Shown piece by piece: positions 33,700 through 44,132 of a stretch of 64,000 bases of DNA. Positions within the stretch are counted from its first letter, which is position 1; every line of letters starts with the position of its first letter. The stretch comes from Nitrosopumilus sp. GTDB lineage: Archaea; Thermoproteota; Nitrososphaeria; Nitrososphaerales; Nitrosopumilaceae. Location: NCBI RefSeq assembly GCF_025699125.1, contig NZ_JAILWC010000003.1, positions 124,001-188,000 on the forward strand, written 5' to 3'. Position numbers and translations under genes: made by a program. A model generated the notes under the pieces. That model worked only from the letters and a program-made list of their open reading frames with translations. It did no database searches and had not been told where the DNA came from.

Positions 33700-35259
33700 A
33701 TGAATTCTAGGAACTACAAGTATGCTCTATTACTTGTAGCCGCAGTATCCATCACAGCAGCAGGTGCAATGTCACAGGCATATGCACAACAAGTTACTGA
33801 TGGTATGGACGGATATGTAAAGGGAACCAGTGGAATTTACACAGGTAACCCTAACGAATGTTGGTATGAAGAAGATGGCGGCATGCTACCTTGTAAAATT
33901 GATACAGGTGATACAGCATGGATGCTAACTGCAACTTCATTAGTACTCTTCATGTCCCCAGGTGTCGGTTTCTTTTATGGCGGATTGGCCAGATCAAAGA
34001 ACATCGTCAATGTACTTGGTATGACCTTAATTGTAATGGGTCTAATGTCAGTACAATGGGTTCTATGGGGATACTCACTAGCATTTGGCGGAATTGATTC
34101 AGATGCAAACTTATTCATGGGAAATCTAGATTACGCCGGATTTAACATGGTTTCACCATATGCACCATTAGGTGAAGCAGGTCCTTGTGGAGACACTTGG
34201 TCAGCAGCTTATCAAATGAATGCGATGGTTGAAGGTGATGTTTGTAGTCAAGGTTGGCCTGGTACAGTACCACACCAACTATTTGCAATGTTCCAAGCAA
34301 CATTCGCTATCATTACACCAGTTCTAATTATTGGTGGATTGATTGACAGAATCAAATTCAGCGCATTAGTAATATTCGTACTCTTATGGGGAACCTTCGT
34401 TTATGATCCAATAGCACACTGGGTCTGGGGAGGAGGATACATAGGAGGAGGTTCACTAGACCTCGATCCAGACTTATCTCCATCATATGCATTAGACTTT
34501 GCTGGTGGTACTGTAGTACACATATCTTCAGGATTCGCTGCATTGGCAGGTGCCTTAGTCCTTGGTAGACGACTTGGATATGGCAAAGTTCCAATGGAGC
34601 CACACAACATCCCAATGGTAGTCCTCGGCGCAGGAATTCTATGGTTTGGATGGTTTGGCTTCAACGCAGGAAGTGAAGTTATGGTAGACGGCATTACCGT
34701 CAGCGCATGGACTGTTACAAATACAGCAACTGGTATGGCTGCAGTCACTTGGGTGCTCATGTCTTGGGCACATACAGGAAAACCAAGTGTCGTAGGAGCT
34801 GCATCAGGAGCAGTAGCAGGATTGGTAGCAATCACACCAGCCTCTGGTTGGGTAGGTCCAATGGCTGCGATTATAATCGGTATTGCAGCTGGTACAATTT
34901 GTTATGCAGCAATTGCATTCAAGAGTGCACGCAAATGGGACGACGCATTAGATGTATGGGGAGTACACGGAATGGGTGGTCTTACAGGTGCAATTTTGAC
35001 TGGTACATTGGCTAGCCCACACATTTGGGATACTGGAGACGGTATCGGTGCATGGACTGGAACTGCAGAAGGAATGGAACAGCAAGCAATCAGCATCATT
35101 GGTGCTGCAATATCAATAGGCTATGCCTTTGGTGTTACAATTGTAATCCTCAAAGTAATGGATGCCGTATGGCCTGGCGGAATCAGAGTCACTCCAAAAG
35201 AAGAGGAGATTGGCCTCGATTTAGCACAGCACGGAGAAAGAGCATACGTAAACGAATAA
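33700..35259 (+). CDS. amt: Ammonium transporter Amt
   Basis: The 519-residue protein has a signal-peptide-like first segment (ending AQAYAQ-like near residue 29), an outside loop with paired cysteines, and about eleven membrane helices. VYDPIAHWVWGGG carries the conserved Asp and the first pore His; DVWGVHGMGGLTGA carries the second pore His. FYGGLARSKN and GFFYGG are typical. It brings ammonium/ammonia into the cell, central for an ammonia oxidiser. Codon use is richer in G and C than most neighbours, as expected for high expression. A strong promoter and stem-loop terminator frame it as a single-gene unit. Confidence 0.96.
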   Translation: MNSRNYKYALLLVAAVSITAAGAMSQAYAQQVTDGMDGYVKGTSGIYTGNPNECWYEEDGGMLPCKIDTGDTAWMLTATSLVLFMSPGVGFFYGGLARSKNIVNVLGMTLIVMGLMSVQWVLWGYSLAFGGIDSDANLFMGNLDYAGFNMVSPYAPLGEAGPCGDTWSAAYQMNAMVEGDVCSQGWPGTVPHQLFAMFQATFAIITPVLIIGGLIDRIKFSALVIFVLLWGTFVYDPIAHWVWGGGYIGGGSLDLDPDLSPSYALDFAGGTVVHISSGFAALAGALVLGRRLGYGKVPMEPHNIPMVVLGAGILWFGWFGFNAGSEVMVDGITVSAWTVTNTATGMAAVTWVLMSWAHTGKPSVVGAASGAVAGLVAITPASGWVGPMAAIIIGIAAGTICYAAIAFKSARKWDDALDVWGVHGMGGLTGAILTGTLASPHIWDTGDGIGAWTGTAEGMEQQAISIIGAAISIGYAFGVTIVILKVMDAVWPGGIRVTPKEEEIGLDLAQHGERAYVNE

Positions 35260-35290
35260 GAAAAACCCTTTTCTTTTCTTCTTTTTATTA
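35258..35290 (+). terminator. Stem-loop and T-tract after amt
   Basis: AAGAAAA and TTTTCTT form a 7-bp stem around ACCC, starting within the amt stop codon, followed by a run rich in T (TTCTTCTTTTTATTATT). This resembles the unit after the 36-aa gene. Confidence 0.6.
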
Positions 35291-35332
35291 TTCAATCCAA
35301 ATCAATTTAGATTTGATCATTTTATCCAAATT

Positions 35333-36109
35333 ATGCTAATCACCACAGCCGATCTTAATTCAATTATCAATGATCCTAATGTTATAATTGCTGACACTCG
35401 TTCTTTCAAGGAATATTCTGAAGAACATATTCCAGGATCTGTACATTTGGACTTGTTTGCATTTCATTGGATTGATACAACAAAACAAGGAATTGAGAAT
35501 TTCAATAATCAAACCAAAAATCTTCTTTCATTCCTTGGAGTTACTCCAGAAAAAAAAATCATCTTTTATGATTCTGTTTCTGGAATGCTTGCCGCAAGAG
35601 GTGTTTGGATGCTGATGTATTTTTCACATGAAAATACATCCATGCTTGATGGCGGAATTACAAAATGGAAAAAAGAAAATCTTCCACTAGAAACAAAACC
35701 TAATGGATTCAAACCATCTAATTTTTCAGGAAAAATTAATCCAGAAATTATTTCAGGGTTTGAATACATTAGAGATAATCTGAAAAACGTAAAAATCCTT
35801 GACGCCCGCTCACCTGGAGAATTTGACGGAAGTATAGTCCGTGCTGCTCAGTCTGGTCATATTCCAAATTCAATCAATATTGACTGGAATCAAAATCTCA
35901 ATGAAGATGGTACTTTCAAAAATGATAAGCAATTATTACAAATGTACAATTATCCAAAAGATACTGAAATCATTACCTATTGTCAAGGAGCATATCGAGC
36001 TGCAAATTCCTTTTTGGTTTTAAAAAAATTAGGATTCAAAAATGTCAAAGTGTATCTTGGGTCTTGGGGAGAATGGGGAAATAAACTAGAACTTCCAGTA
36101 GAAAAATAA
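35333..36109 (+). CDS. Thiosulfate/3-mercaptopyruvate sulfurtransferase (tandem rhodanese)
   Basis: The 258-residue protein has two rhodanese domains. The N-terminal one (about 1-115) has IADTRSFKEYSEEHIPGSVH but no catalytic Cys. The C-terminal one has LDARSPGEFDGS and the active-site loop TYCQGAYRAA (Cys near residue 219). This is the two-domain SseA layout; it moves sulfane sulfur to cyanide or other acceptors. Possible supplier for the sulfur-transfer protein at 10522, though not linked in position. Confidence 0.9.
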   Translation: MLITTADLNSIINDPNVIIADTRSFKEYSEEHIPGSVHLDLFAFHWIDTTKQGIENFNNQTKNLLSFLGVTPEKKIIFYDSVSGMLAARGVWMLMYFSHENTSMLDGGITKWKKENLPLETKPNGFKPSNFSGKINPEIISGFEYIRDNLKNVKILDARSPGEFDGSIVRAAQSGHIPNSINIDWNQNLNEDGTFKNDKQLLQMYNYPKDTEIITYCQGAYRAANSFLVLKKLGFKNVKVYLGSWGEWGNKLELPVEK

Positions 36110-36217
36110 TTTCTCTAAAAATAATTCGAGCCTCTTGGAACTTGAATCTCTTAAATTTGCATCATTCCTAAATTTTCCTATATACATAAATCTCAAATCC
36201 TATTTTGATTAAAAATC

Positions 36218-37012
36218 ATGAAAAAAATTCTTTACATTGCACTTCCAATACTTGCATTTTTACTAATATTTGCTAATACATTTTTTGGCCATTTAATTTT
36301 TTCATCAGAAACCCAACAGGTAATAAACAAATATTCAGTGTATGTTCATTTATTGTCAGAATGGCAAAGTGATTCAAAGAATATTATTTTTGACGTAACA
36401 AACTCTTGGTATAAATCAGATCAAATCAATGATGAAGATCATGTGTTTAATGCTAAATCCAAAGAATACAATACAAATCAACTTCAAGAAATCAACGGCA
36501 AATCATATGTTGAATTAAAACATGAATTTAGTGAGTGCCATGAAGAATGGCAACCGATGCTCTATAGAAAAGCAGTAGATACTGTAAGACATGAGATTGA
36601 ATATATCCAAGGAAAGCAACTAAGTACTGATCCAGGCATCTCTGTGTATCCTGACATTGAGAATAGAAACTACGATAATTCAGAACAACAATCAAAAATC
36701 AAAAGTGGTTATATCCAATTTGTCCCTATTTGTACATCTAAAGAAATTACATCATATGATTATAGTGTCAAAATTGATAACAAAGATTTAGGTTTTGATG
36801 TGTATTTTGTTTCATCATCTAAACAGCGTGAAAACTTTGGAAGTTCTGACTTTGATTCTTACACAGAATCAGGATGCTTCGGACAAAACAAACAAAGCTA
36901 TAGTGGAACGTGTAAAAACATAAAAAAAGATGGTGGATTATTATTAGTATTTCCTGATGAACTCAAACCATGGACTACAAAAGTTACAATAAACCTTTAT
37001 GAAATAGATTAA
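36218..37012 (+). CDS. Hypothetical protein with N-terminal membrane anchor
   Basis: The 264-residue protein has an N-terminal hydrophobic segment (about 5-24, LYIALPILAFLLIFANTFFG) and a soluble outer domain with scattered cysteines (SECHEEW, VPICTSKE, SGCFGQNK and GTCKN), which could form disulfides. A TATA-like CTATATACATAAATC at 36179-36193 lies about 30 nt upstream. No family recognised. It converges with atpI over 5 nt. Confidence 0.6.
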   Translation: MKKILYIALPILAFLLIFANTFFGHLIFSSETQQVINKYSVYVHLLSEWQSDSKNIIFDVTNSWYKSDQINDEDHVFNAKSKEYNTNQLQEINGKSYVELKHEFSECHEEWQPMLYRKAVDTVRHEIEYIQGKQLSTDPGISVYPDIENRNYDNSEQQSKIKSGYIQFVPICTSKEITSYDYSVKIDNKDLGFDVYFVSSSKQRENFGSSDFDSYTESGCFGQNKQSYSGTCKNIKKDGGLLLVFPDELKPWTTKVTINLYEID

Positions 37013-37017
37013 AGATT

Positions 37018-39117
37018 CTATTTTCTTTTCCAGATAAATTGATTGTAAATCAATTCTGGTCTAATTTGTCTAAATGATTGTGAACCGCCAACATACCATT
37101 TTGTAAAAAATTCGTACAAGTGCAATCTGAGAGACTGGATGTATACAATTAATCCTTCAATCATCATAATTCCCAAGTTACCGCCAATGATCATTGCCAT
37201 TGCTCCACCTGATTCTACACCGCCTAATGATGAAAATGCATTATTTACTGTCAACAGCAAAGCTGCATGCACCAGTAACATGATTCCAAGTCGAGCGTAA
37301 CTAATTGTATGAGCTAAACTTTCAACTGTTTTTCCTAAGAGAACTTCCATTATGACACTTGCAGGATCTGCTCCATCTTCTGGATGCTTCTTTGCATGCA
37401 TTACACCTCCAACCATCATGATAACCATTGATGCAATAACAATAACAACTGCAATTCTTGTAATAATCCAAACTTGTGCCCAATCACCTAGAAACATTGT
37501 TACCCAAGGGACTGCTTCTGTGTGGACTTTTGAATACATATTCATTACATCATACTGTGAGCCAATTGCACACATCATAATAACTACGATTCCTCCATAA
37601 AGTGTGATGTTTGGAATTGCTTCAGTAAACACTACTAGTTTGTGTCCGTCTTTCAATAATCTGATTACACGTAGAGTCATTGCCCAAACTAAATGAACAA
37701 TTCCGATGAATAATGATACTTTGAGAATATTAATCACTTGTTCAAATGTTAATTCTGCAACACTGAGAATTCCAACTATCCAACTAACAGAATGTAACGC
37801 TCCACCTTCTTCCAGTAATCCTTCAAATGGACCCATATGATCAAGATGATATCCAAACGCTTCTCCTGCACCAACCCCTGCTATAGCTGCAGAAGCACCA
37901 GAAATTGCAATAAGCATTCCCCATTTAGAAAGTTCTCCTTGTCCTTTGAATTTGAATAATAAACCAAGTGCCATAAGTAACAATCCGTGACCCATATCTG
38001 CAAACATAAGTCCATAGAAAATTGGCCACATTAGAGCAATCATCGGAGTTGGATCTGGTTCTCCTGCTTTTGGTATTCCTTGACTTTTTGTAATTACTTC
38101 AAATGTTTTAACGAATTTTTTATTATCAAATAAAGTTGGAATTTCTTCTTTTAGTTTAGGATCTGTAATGTCTTCTACAACTGACATCCATTGTTTTGTT
38201 GACTCTATGAATTTTGATTCCATTTTTTGGGGAATAAAACCCTGAATTACTGCAAAATGTTTTGTTCCACCAGGCTTTCTCAAAGTCTCAAGTACATCTT
38301 TTGCAACTAGAGCCTTTTCATGTAAAGCTAGAATGTCTCGTCTAATCTTTTTTGTTAATCCTGCTAATTCTTTTTTGATTGATGCTTGTTTTGCAGTTAA
38401 TTCTTTAATTTTTGATTCTGCAAGTTCATATGCTTCACTAGGAATCTGTGGAAATCCTTCTGGAATTTTAAAAGTATTGGAATTGAAACTTCTTAATACT
38501 TTTAGAACCTTCTCAGAATCTGCAGTATCTGAAATTACTAAAATTGCAGATTTTTCCTTGTTTTCTAAATCATATTTGTAAATTGTAATTCCCTCAAGAG
38601 AGCGACTTATCTCATCAAAATCGGCAGAATTGATAACAAAAAGATTTGTAAAAAAATACTTCATTAAACCAAATCCTGAAAGATCCATCTTCATCTTTCT
38701 GATAACTTCTAATGTATCTTTGAGTGACTTGTATTCCTCAATTGAAAGTCTAGTATTTGCAGCATTTTCTAATAATTTTGCAGGCTCATCAATAATTGAA
38801 GGGGCTTCTTTACTTAATTGCTCTACCATCTCTTCAATTTCATTAATCTCATAATCTTTTTTCTTGATAACAGTTCCCTTGAATAAAATCTCCATAATTC
38901 CTACGACTAGAGGAATTCCCATTCCCTTGATGACATCATCAATTGATTGGTACGTTTGCTGAGCCTTTAGTAGAAGATCATCAATTTCTGGAGTGACCAA
39001 ATCACTAGGGGAATCAATTTTGTGATACCACTCAAATTCTGTTAACCTCGAAATTGCTTTAGGAGATTCACTTCTTGGTAAAATGACTGTTCCTAGTTTT
39101 AGATCGGCTGTTCCCAA
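37018..39117 (-). CDS. atpI: A-type ATP synthase subunit I (a subunit)
   Basis: The 699-residue protein is the membrane stator of the A-type ATP synthase. The first ~360 residues form the cytoplasmic stalk-binding domain with coiled coils; then about eight membrane helices follow, with PTPMIALMWPIFYGLMFADM GHG-type entry, VESLAHTISYARLGIMLLVHA (the essential half-channel Arg in SYARL) and GLIVYIQSLRLHLYEFFTKW. These are highly conserved. TTG start. It is divergent from atpE, whose product holds the peripheral stalk. Confidence 0.95.
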   Translation of the reverse strand: MGTADLKLGTVILPRSESPKAISRLTEFEWYHKIDSPSDLVTPEIDDLLLKAQQTYQSIDDVIKGMGIPLVVGIMEILFKGTVIKKKDYEINEIEEMVEQLSKEAPSIIDEPAKLLENAANTRLSIEEYKSLKDTLEVIRKMKMDLSGFGLMKYFFTNLFVINSADFDEISRSLEGITIYKYDLENKEKSAILVISDTADSEKVLKVLRSFNSNTFKIPEGFPQIPSEAYELAESKIKELTAKQASIKKELAGLTKKIRRDILALHEKALVAKDVLETLRKPGGTKHFAVIQGFIPQKMESKFIESTKQWMSVVEDITDPKLKEEIPTLFDNKKFVKTFEVITKSQGIPKAGEPDPTPMIALMWPIFYGLMFADMGHGLLLMALGLLFKFKGQGELSKWGMLIAISGASAAIAGVGAGEAFGYHLDHMGPFEGLLEEGGALHSVSWIVGILSVAELTFEQVINILKVSLFIGIVHLVWAMTLRVIRLLKDGHKLVVFTEAIPNITLYGGIVVIMMCAIGSQYDVMNMYSKVHTEAVPWVTMFLGDWAQVWIITRIAVVIVIASMVIMMVGGVMHAKKHPEDGADPASVIMEVLLGKTVESLAHTISYARLGIMLLVHAALLLTVNNAFSSLGGVESGGAMAMIIGGNLGIMMIEGLIVYIQSLRLHLYEFFTKWYVGGSQSFRQIRPELIYNQFIWKRK

Positions 39118-39189
39118 GACAAATTTTGGGTATTTTCATTGAGTTTAATATCTTTCTGATTGCTTCTCTCCCAAACATTAAAATCCATT

Positions 39190-39807
39190 ATGGGTCAACG
39201 GCACCCATTGACATCTAATTCAGCATTAGAAACTACGATTGACAAAATTCTAAACAACACTGAAAAAGATATTCTTTCAAACATCAAATCTACTCTTGTT
39301 GAATCTCAACAAAAATTAGATGATTCTGTACAAAAATTAGAGAGCGAATATGATAAAATTATTTCAGATGGCAAAAAAGAGGCAGATAAGATCGAAAAAC
39401 AGATCATTGGAAGTTCAGATATTGAGGCTAGAAATAAGCAACTTATGCTATTAGAGGAAGCAGTTGCTAAGGTCTTTTCAAAAGCACTCGATCAAATTGC
39501 AAATACTGACAAAAGTGGTGATTATTCAAATTTGATTAAAACTCTAATAGACGAATCAACTCAAGTTTTAGGTACCAGTGAAATTACTGTTTTTACAAGT
39601 GCAAAAGATAGAGATGTAGTTCAATCCACATTATCACAATTCTCAGGAGCTGAGTTAGCATCTGATACAATCGATTGTCTTGGTGGAATTGTAGCAAAAT
39701 CAAAAGATGGAGCAATGACATTTGATAATACAATTGATGCAAGAATTGAACGCCTGAAGCCTTTAATAAGGAAAGACATTGCATCAAAATTCGGAGTAGG
39801 AAATTAA
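39190..39807 (+). CDS. atpE: A-type ATP synthase subunit E
   Basis: Subunit E forms the peripheral stalk. The 205-residue protein has a long helical N-terminal half ([20 protein letters not shown]) and an alpha-beta C-terminal domain with [12 protein letters not shown] and [20 protein letters not shown], the signature end of archaeal subunit E. I chose ATG 39190 over an in-frame TTG at 39160. The atpA start follows 1 nt after the stop. Confidence 0.9.
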   Translation: MGQRHPLTSNSALETTIDKILNNTEKDILSNIKSTLVESQQKLDDSVQKLESEYDKIISDGKKEADKIEKQIIGSSDIEARNKQLMLLEEAVAKVFSKALDQIANTDKSGDYSNLIKTLIDESTQVLGTSEITVFTSAKDRDVVQSTLSQFSGAELASDTIDCLGGIVAKSKDGAMTFDNTIDARIERLKPLIRKDIASKFGVGN

Positions 39808-39808
39808 G

Positions 39809-41587
39809 ATGGCAGCTCAAGGTAGAATTGTTTGGGTAAGTGGCCCGGCTGTAAGAGCAGACGGGATGTCTGATGCAAAAATGTATGAGACAGTAACTGT
39901 TGGTAATTCAAAATTAGTCGGAGAAGTAATTCGTTTAACTGGGGATGTAGCATTTATTCAAGTTTATGAGTCAACAAGTGGATTAAAACCAGGCGAACCT
40001 GTTGTAGGTACTGGAAACCCCCTTAGTGTATTATTAGGTCCTGGAATTATTGGACAACTTTATGATGGAATTCAAAGACCATTAAGAGAACTATCAAAAG
40101 CTTCTGGTTCATTCATTGGCAGAGGCATTACGACAACTCCAGTAGACATGACAAAAAAATATCATTTCGTTCCAACTGTTTCTAATGGCGATGTAGTTCA
40201 TCCAGGATTTGTAATTGGTACTGTTCAAGAAACTGAACTTATTGAACACTCCATTATGGTTCCACCAGATCATCCGGGTGGAGTTATCTCAAACTTAGTG
40301 TCTGAAGGAGATTATGATTTAGAAACTCCGTTAGCTTCTACCGAGAAAGATGGTCAAAATACTCCTATCAAGATGTATCACAGATGGCCTGTAAGAAAAC
40401 CACGTCCATATCAAAAAAGATACGATCCTACTGTTCCGTTACTTACTGGCCAACGCGTAATTGATACATTCTTCCCAATCGCAAAAGGAGGAACTGGTTC
40501 AATTCCGGGTGCATTTGGAACAGGAAAGACTGTTACATTACACCAAATTGCAAAATGGGCTGATTCCCAAGTTGTAGTCTACATTGGTTGTGGTGAAAGA
40601 GGAAATGAAATGACTGAAGTTCTCGTAGAATTTCCACACCTCAAAGATCCACGTAGTGGAAAACCACTCATGGATAGAACTGTCCTTGTTGCAAATACTA
40701 GTAACATGCCAGTAGCAGCAAGAGAAGCAAGTATCTACACTGGTGTAACAATTGCAGAATATTATAGAGATATGGGCAAAGATGTTGTACTTGTAGCAGA
40801 TTCTACAAGTAGATGGGCTGAAGCACTCAGAGAGATGAGCGGTAGATTAGAAGAGATGCCAGCCGAAGAAGGATATCCATCATATCTTGCATCAAGATTA
40901 GCAGAATTTTATGAAAGAGCAGGTCGTGTAAAAGCAACCGGAAGTCCTGACCGTGATGGTTCAGTAACATTGATTGGCGCTGTATCTCCCTCTGGCGGTG
41001 ACTTTACAGAACCAGTTACAACTCACACAATGAGATTTATCAAAACTTTCTGGGCTTTGGATGCAAAACTTGCATACTCTAGACATTACCCATCAATTAA
41101 CTGGATGAACAGCTATTCTGGTTATCTTGCAGATATTGCAAAATGGTGGAGTCAAAACATTAGTGAAGATTGGTTTAGCATTAGAAGTGAAACCTATGGT
41201 ATTTTACAAAGAGAAGACACATTAAAAGAAATTGTCAGACTCTTAGGTCCTGAAGCACTACCTGATGAAGAAAAATTAATTCTTGAAGTTGCAAGAATGG
41301 TAAAGATTGCTTTGTTACAACAAAACTCATTTGATGACGTTGATACTTATTGCAGTCCAGAAAAACAATTCAAATTAATGAAATTATTAGTTGACTTTTA
41401 CAAAAAAGGACAACAAGCACTCAAAGAAGGTGCAACATTATCTGACATTCGAGCATTAGATGTAGTATCGAGTATACTCAAGGCAAGAATGGATATCAAA
41501 GATGATGAGATGCCAAAACTTGATCAATTAGATAAAGACATGCAAAATCAATTCAAATCAATTACAGGAGTTAAAGTTACAAATTGA
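39809..41587 (+). CDS. atpA: A-type ATP synthase catalytic subunit A
   Basis: The 592-residue subunit contains the Walker A loop [13 protein letters not shown] (about residues 231-243), the non-homologous insert typical of A/V-type A subunits, [31 protein letters not shown] and [11 protein letters not shown]. It binds and makes ATP. Length is normal. Gene B starts with a TTG that overlaps its stop by 4 nt. Confidence 0.97.
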   Translation: MAAQGRIVWVSGPAVRADGMSDAKMYETVTVGNSKLVGEVIRLTGDVAFIQVYESTSGLKPGEPVVGTGNPLSVLLGPGIIGQLYDGIQRPLRELSKASGSFIGRGITTTPVDMTKKYHFVPTVSNGDVVHPGFVIGTVQETELIEHSIMVPPDHPGGVISNLVSEGDYDLETPLASTEKDGQNTPIKMYHRWPVRKPRPYQKRYDPTVPLLTGQRVIDTFFPIAKGGTGSIPGAFGTGKTVTLHQIAKWADSQVVVYIGCGERGNEMTEVLVEFPHLKDPRSGKPLMDRTVLVANTSNMPVAAREASIYTGVTIAEYYRDMGKDVVLVADSTSRWAEALREMSGRLEEMPAEEGYPSYLASRLAEFYERAGRVKATGSPDRDGSVTLIGAVSPSGGDFTEPVTTHTMRFIKTFWALDAKLAYSRHYPSINWMNSYSGYLADIAKWWSQNISEDWFSIRSETYGILQREDTLKEIVRLLGPEALPDEEKLILEVARMVKIALLQQNSFDDVDTYCSPEKQFKLMKLLVDFYKKGQQALKEGATLSDIRALDVVSSILKARMDIKDDEMPKLDQLDKDMQNQFKSITGVKVTN

Positions 41588-42969
41588 CAACACAAGGCGG
41601 AGTTCAATACAGTAAGATTGCAGAAATTAAAGGCCCATTAGTTATTGTAGATGATGTTGAAAATGCAGCATTTGATGAACTCGTTGAAATTGAAACTACT
41701 GATGGAGAACGAAGATTAGGCAAAGTTCTCGAAGTAGGAAATGGTAAAGCAATCGTCCAAGTCTTTGAGGGAACAACTGGATTATCAATTTCAGGAACTA
41801 ATGCAAAATTTGTAGGTAAAGTTATGGAAATGCCAGTATCCAAAGAGGTACTGGGTAGAGTATTTGATGGATTAGGCAGACCAAAAGACGGACTACCAGA
41901 TCCAATTGCTGATAAATTTATTGACATTAATGGTGAACCAATGAATCCAGAGCAACGTGAATATCCAAAAGATTTCATTCAAACTGGTGTATCTGTAATT
42001 GATGGATTGATGACTCTAGTTAGAGGACAAAAACTTCCAATCTTCTCAGGTTCTGGTATGTCTCACAATCTTTTGGCAGCACAAATCGCAAGACAAGCAA
42101 GTGTTATTGGTACAAGTGATGACTTTGCCGTAGTCTTTGCAGCAATTGGTGTGCAATACAGTGAAGCAGAATATTTCAGACGAAGTCTTGAAGAATCTGG
42201 TGCACTAAAGAGAAGTGTTCTATTTCTAAATACAGCAGATGATCCTGCAATTGAGAGAATCATTACACCTCGTGTAGCATTAACTGTTGCAGAATATCTT
42301 GCATTTGAATTAGGAATGCACGTTTTAGTTGTAATTACAGACATGACAAACTATGCAGAAGCACTAAGAGAGATTAGTGCAGCAAGAGAGGAAGTCCCTG
42401 GAAGAAAAGGATATCCTGGTTATCTTTACACTGACCTTTCAACAATTTATGAAAGAGCAGGAAAACTCAATGGCAAAAAAGGAAGTGTTACCCAAGTTCC
42501 AATTTTATCAATGCCATCTGATGATATTACTCACCCGATACCTGATCTTACTGGTTACATTACTGAAGGACAAATAGTAGTTGGTAGGGATTTGTTCAGA
42601 CAAGGAGTTTATCCGCCAATCAATATTTTGATGAGTCTTAGTAGACTTATGAAAGACGGAATTGGTGAAGGCAGTACCAGAGCTGATCATAGTGAAGTTG
42701 CTAACCAAGTTTATGATGCATATTCTAGAGCACAAGAAGTAAGAGCACTTGCAGGAATTGTAGGCAAAGCAGGATTAACTGAAATTGATCTCAAATACAT
42801 GGATGTCGGAGATACTTTTGAAAAAGAATTCCTTACACAAGCAACTGATGAGAACAGAACAATTGAAGAAACTCTTGCTCTTATGTGGAAGATTGTATCA
42901 AAATTACCAAAGAATGAGATTACTAAAATCAAAGACAAGTACGTAGAACAATATTACAAGGAAGAGTAA
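41584..42969 (+). CDS. atpB: A-type ATP synthase subunit B
   Basis: The 461-residue regulatory subunit has [20 protein letters not shown] where the catalytic subunit would have a P-loop, showing the non-catalytic form, plus [20 protein letters not shown] and [18 protein letters not shown]. It starts at TTG, coupled to atpA by a 4-nt overlap. It alternates with A in the hexameric head. Confidence 0.97.
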   Translation: MTTQGGVQYSKIAEIKGPLVIVDDVENAAFDELVEIETTDGERRLGKVLEVGNGKAIVQVFEGTTGLSISGTNAKFVGKVMEMPVSKEVLGRVFDGLGRPKDGLPDPIADKFIDINGEPMNPEQREYPKDFIQTGVSVIDGLMTLVRGQKLPIFSGSGMSHNLLAAQIARQASVIGTSDDFAVVFAAIGVQYSEAEYFRRSLEESGALKRSVLFLNTADDPAIERIITPRVALTVAEYLAFELGMHVLVVITDMTNYAEALREISAAREEVPGRKGYPGYLYTDLSTIYERAGKLNGKKGSVTQVPILSMPSDDITHPIPDLTGYITEGQIVVGRDLFRQGVYPPINILMSLSRLMKDGIGEGSTRADHSEVANQVYDAYSRAQEVRALAGIVGKAGLTEIDLKYMDVGDTFEKEFLTQATDENRTIEETLALMWKIVSKLPKNEITKIKDKYVEQYYKEE

Positions 42970-42973
42970 CTGG

Positions 42974-43606
42974 ATGTCATTTGGACAAAACGTTGCAGCA
43001 ACAAAAATTGAGCTTTTTAAATATAAAAAATCGACTCAAATCGCTGTAATGGTTCAGCAAATTTTAGATGATAAACGTAAAGTTCTCTTAAAAAATATTG
43101 AAGAGATGATTCAAGAGGCATCTAAAGCAAGGGGTGGAATTTGGGAACCATTACAAGATATTTACAAATCAGTTAACGAAGCATATCTGGCATTAGGTAC
43201 TAACACTGTTGATTCTGTTGCAGAATCAACACCACCGGTAATGGAAGTAGAACTTCATGTTAGAAGAGTCGTTGATGTAAAAATTCCTGCACTTACAGTT
43301 ACTGAAAAAGATACAAAATCAATGCCTTATGGATTTGCAGACACCAATTCTTCAATTGACAGAGCATCAAAACAAATCAAAGAATTGATGCCAAAAATTT
43401 GTAAAGCAGCAGAATATGAAAATTCAATTTTTAGTCTTGCAAAAGCATTAGAAAAGACTCAAAAATTATTAAATGCGCTTGAAAACGTCATTGTTCCTCA
43501 ATACAAAGAAAATATCCGATTTATTCTCTCTACTCTAGAGGAAAGAGAAAGAGAAGAATTCGCAAAGTTAAAAAAAGTGAAAGAAAAGATGGAAAGTGGA
43601 AAATAA
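42974..43606 (+). CDS. atpD: A-type ATP synthase subunit D
   Basis: The 210-residue central-shaft subunit has two long helices around a middle domain: TKIELFKYKKSTQIAVMVQQ at the N-terminus and PQYKENIRFILSTLEERERE at the C-terminus, both standard for subunit D. It starts 4 nt after atpB. Its stop overlaps a 43-aa frame by 1 nt (TAATG). Confidence 0.93.
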   Translation: MSFGQNVAATKIELFKYKKSTQIAVMVQQILDDKRKVLLKNIEEMIQEASKARGGIWEPLQDIYKSVNEAYLALGTNTVDSVAESTPPVMEVELHVRRVVDVKIPALTVTEKDTKSMPYGFADTNSSIDRASKQIKELMPKICKAAEYENSIFSLAKALEKTQKLLNALENVIVPQYKENIRFILSTLEEREREEFAKLKKVKEKMESGK

Positions 43607-43737
43607 TGGCGAAGGAAGAAATTAAAAAATTACTTGAAAATTCAAAAAAAGAATTAGATGCAGATTATGATAATTTTGTTACATCTGTCAAAGATGATCT
43701 GAACTTTTTCAAAAAGAAAGCACTAGATCGAATTTGA
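43606..43737 (+). CDS. 43-aa helical protein between atpD and atpK
   Basis: The ATG overlaps the atpD stop (TAATG) and reads MAKEEIKKLLENSKKELDAD plus 23 more residues, ending KKKALDRI. It is highly charged and predicted helical. Its position between subunits D and K, with translational coupling to D, suggests a small ATP synthase subunit. Canonical F (about 100 aa) and H (about 100 aa) are not found in the cluster, so it might be a reduced H-like stalk piece, but no similarity can be shown by eye. Confidence 0.72.
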   Translation: MAKEEIKKLLENSKKELDADYDNFVTSVKDDLNFFKKKALDRI

Positions 43738-43755
43738 ATAAATTATCTCATCATG

Positions 43756-43778
43756 ATTTAAATATGGACCTAAAGGAG
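43756..43778 (+). promoter_or_regulatory. A/T box and Shine-Dalgarno before atpK
   Basis: ATTTAAATAT (43756-43765) is TATA-like, and AAGGAG (43773-43778) lies 11 nt before the atpK ATG. This is one of the few good Shine-Dalgarno sites seen, consistent with extra translation of the ring subunit, needed in many copies. Confidence 0.55.
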
Positions 43779-43789
43779 CCACAACATAA

Positions 43790-44095
43790 ATGAAAACTAT
43801 CGTCATGTTACTTTTGGCAGCATCAGCAATTTCGATTCTAGGTTCAACTGGAGTTGCATTTGCTCAAGAAGATGGTGCGTCTAATGGCGACTCTATGAAA
43901 CTCCTCGGTGCTGGTTTAGCATTTGGTATTGCAGCAGGTGGAGCCGGAATAGGTCTTGGTCAAGTAGGTGCAGCAGGTCTTGCAGTCATTAGTGAGAACC
44001 CAGCTTTACAATCTAAGGTGTTCATCTTCGTAGGTATGGTCGAATCAATCGCAATCTACGGTATAGTTATGATGTTTATCATCTTAGGACAATAG
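43790..44095 (+). CDS. atpK: A-type ATP synthase subunit K (proteolipid ring)
   Basis: The 101-residue protein has a likely cleavable signal peptide (about 1-25, ending VAFAQ) followed by a two-helix hairpin: GLAFGIAAGGAGIGLGQVGA and FVGMVESIAIYGIVMMFII. The carboxylate in VGMVES is the ion-binding residue. The mature hairpin of about 75 residues is the classic single-hairpin c subunit. A/T box plus AAGGAG upstream suggest its own promoter and strong translation. Confidence 0.94.
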   Translation: MKTIVMLLLAASAISILGSTGVAFAQEDGASNGDSMKLLGAGLAFGIAAGGAGIGLGQVGAAGLAVISENPALQSKVFIFVGMVESIAIYGIVMMFIILGQ

Positions 44096-44132
44096 TCCTA
44101 CAACATCTTTTTCAAATTTTTAAATTTTTCAA

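Noticed and set aside
34401-34835. A 144-codon open frame antisense to amt
   Set aside because: It lies wholly within a well-conserved transporter gene on the other strand and its product has no recognisable features. The GC-richer codons of amt leave open antisense frames by chance.
42063-42344. Open frames antisense to atpB
   Set aside because: They are shadows of a highly conserved gene and have no promoter or start-site signal.
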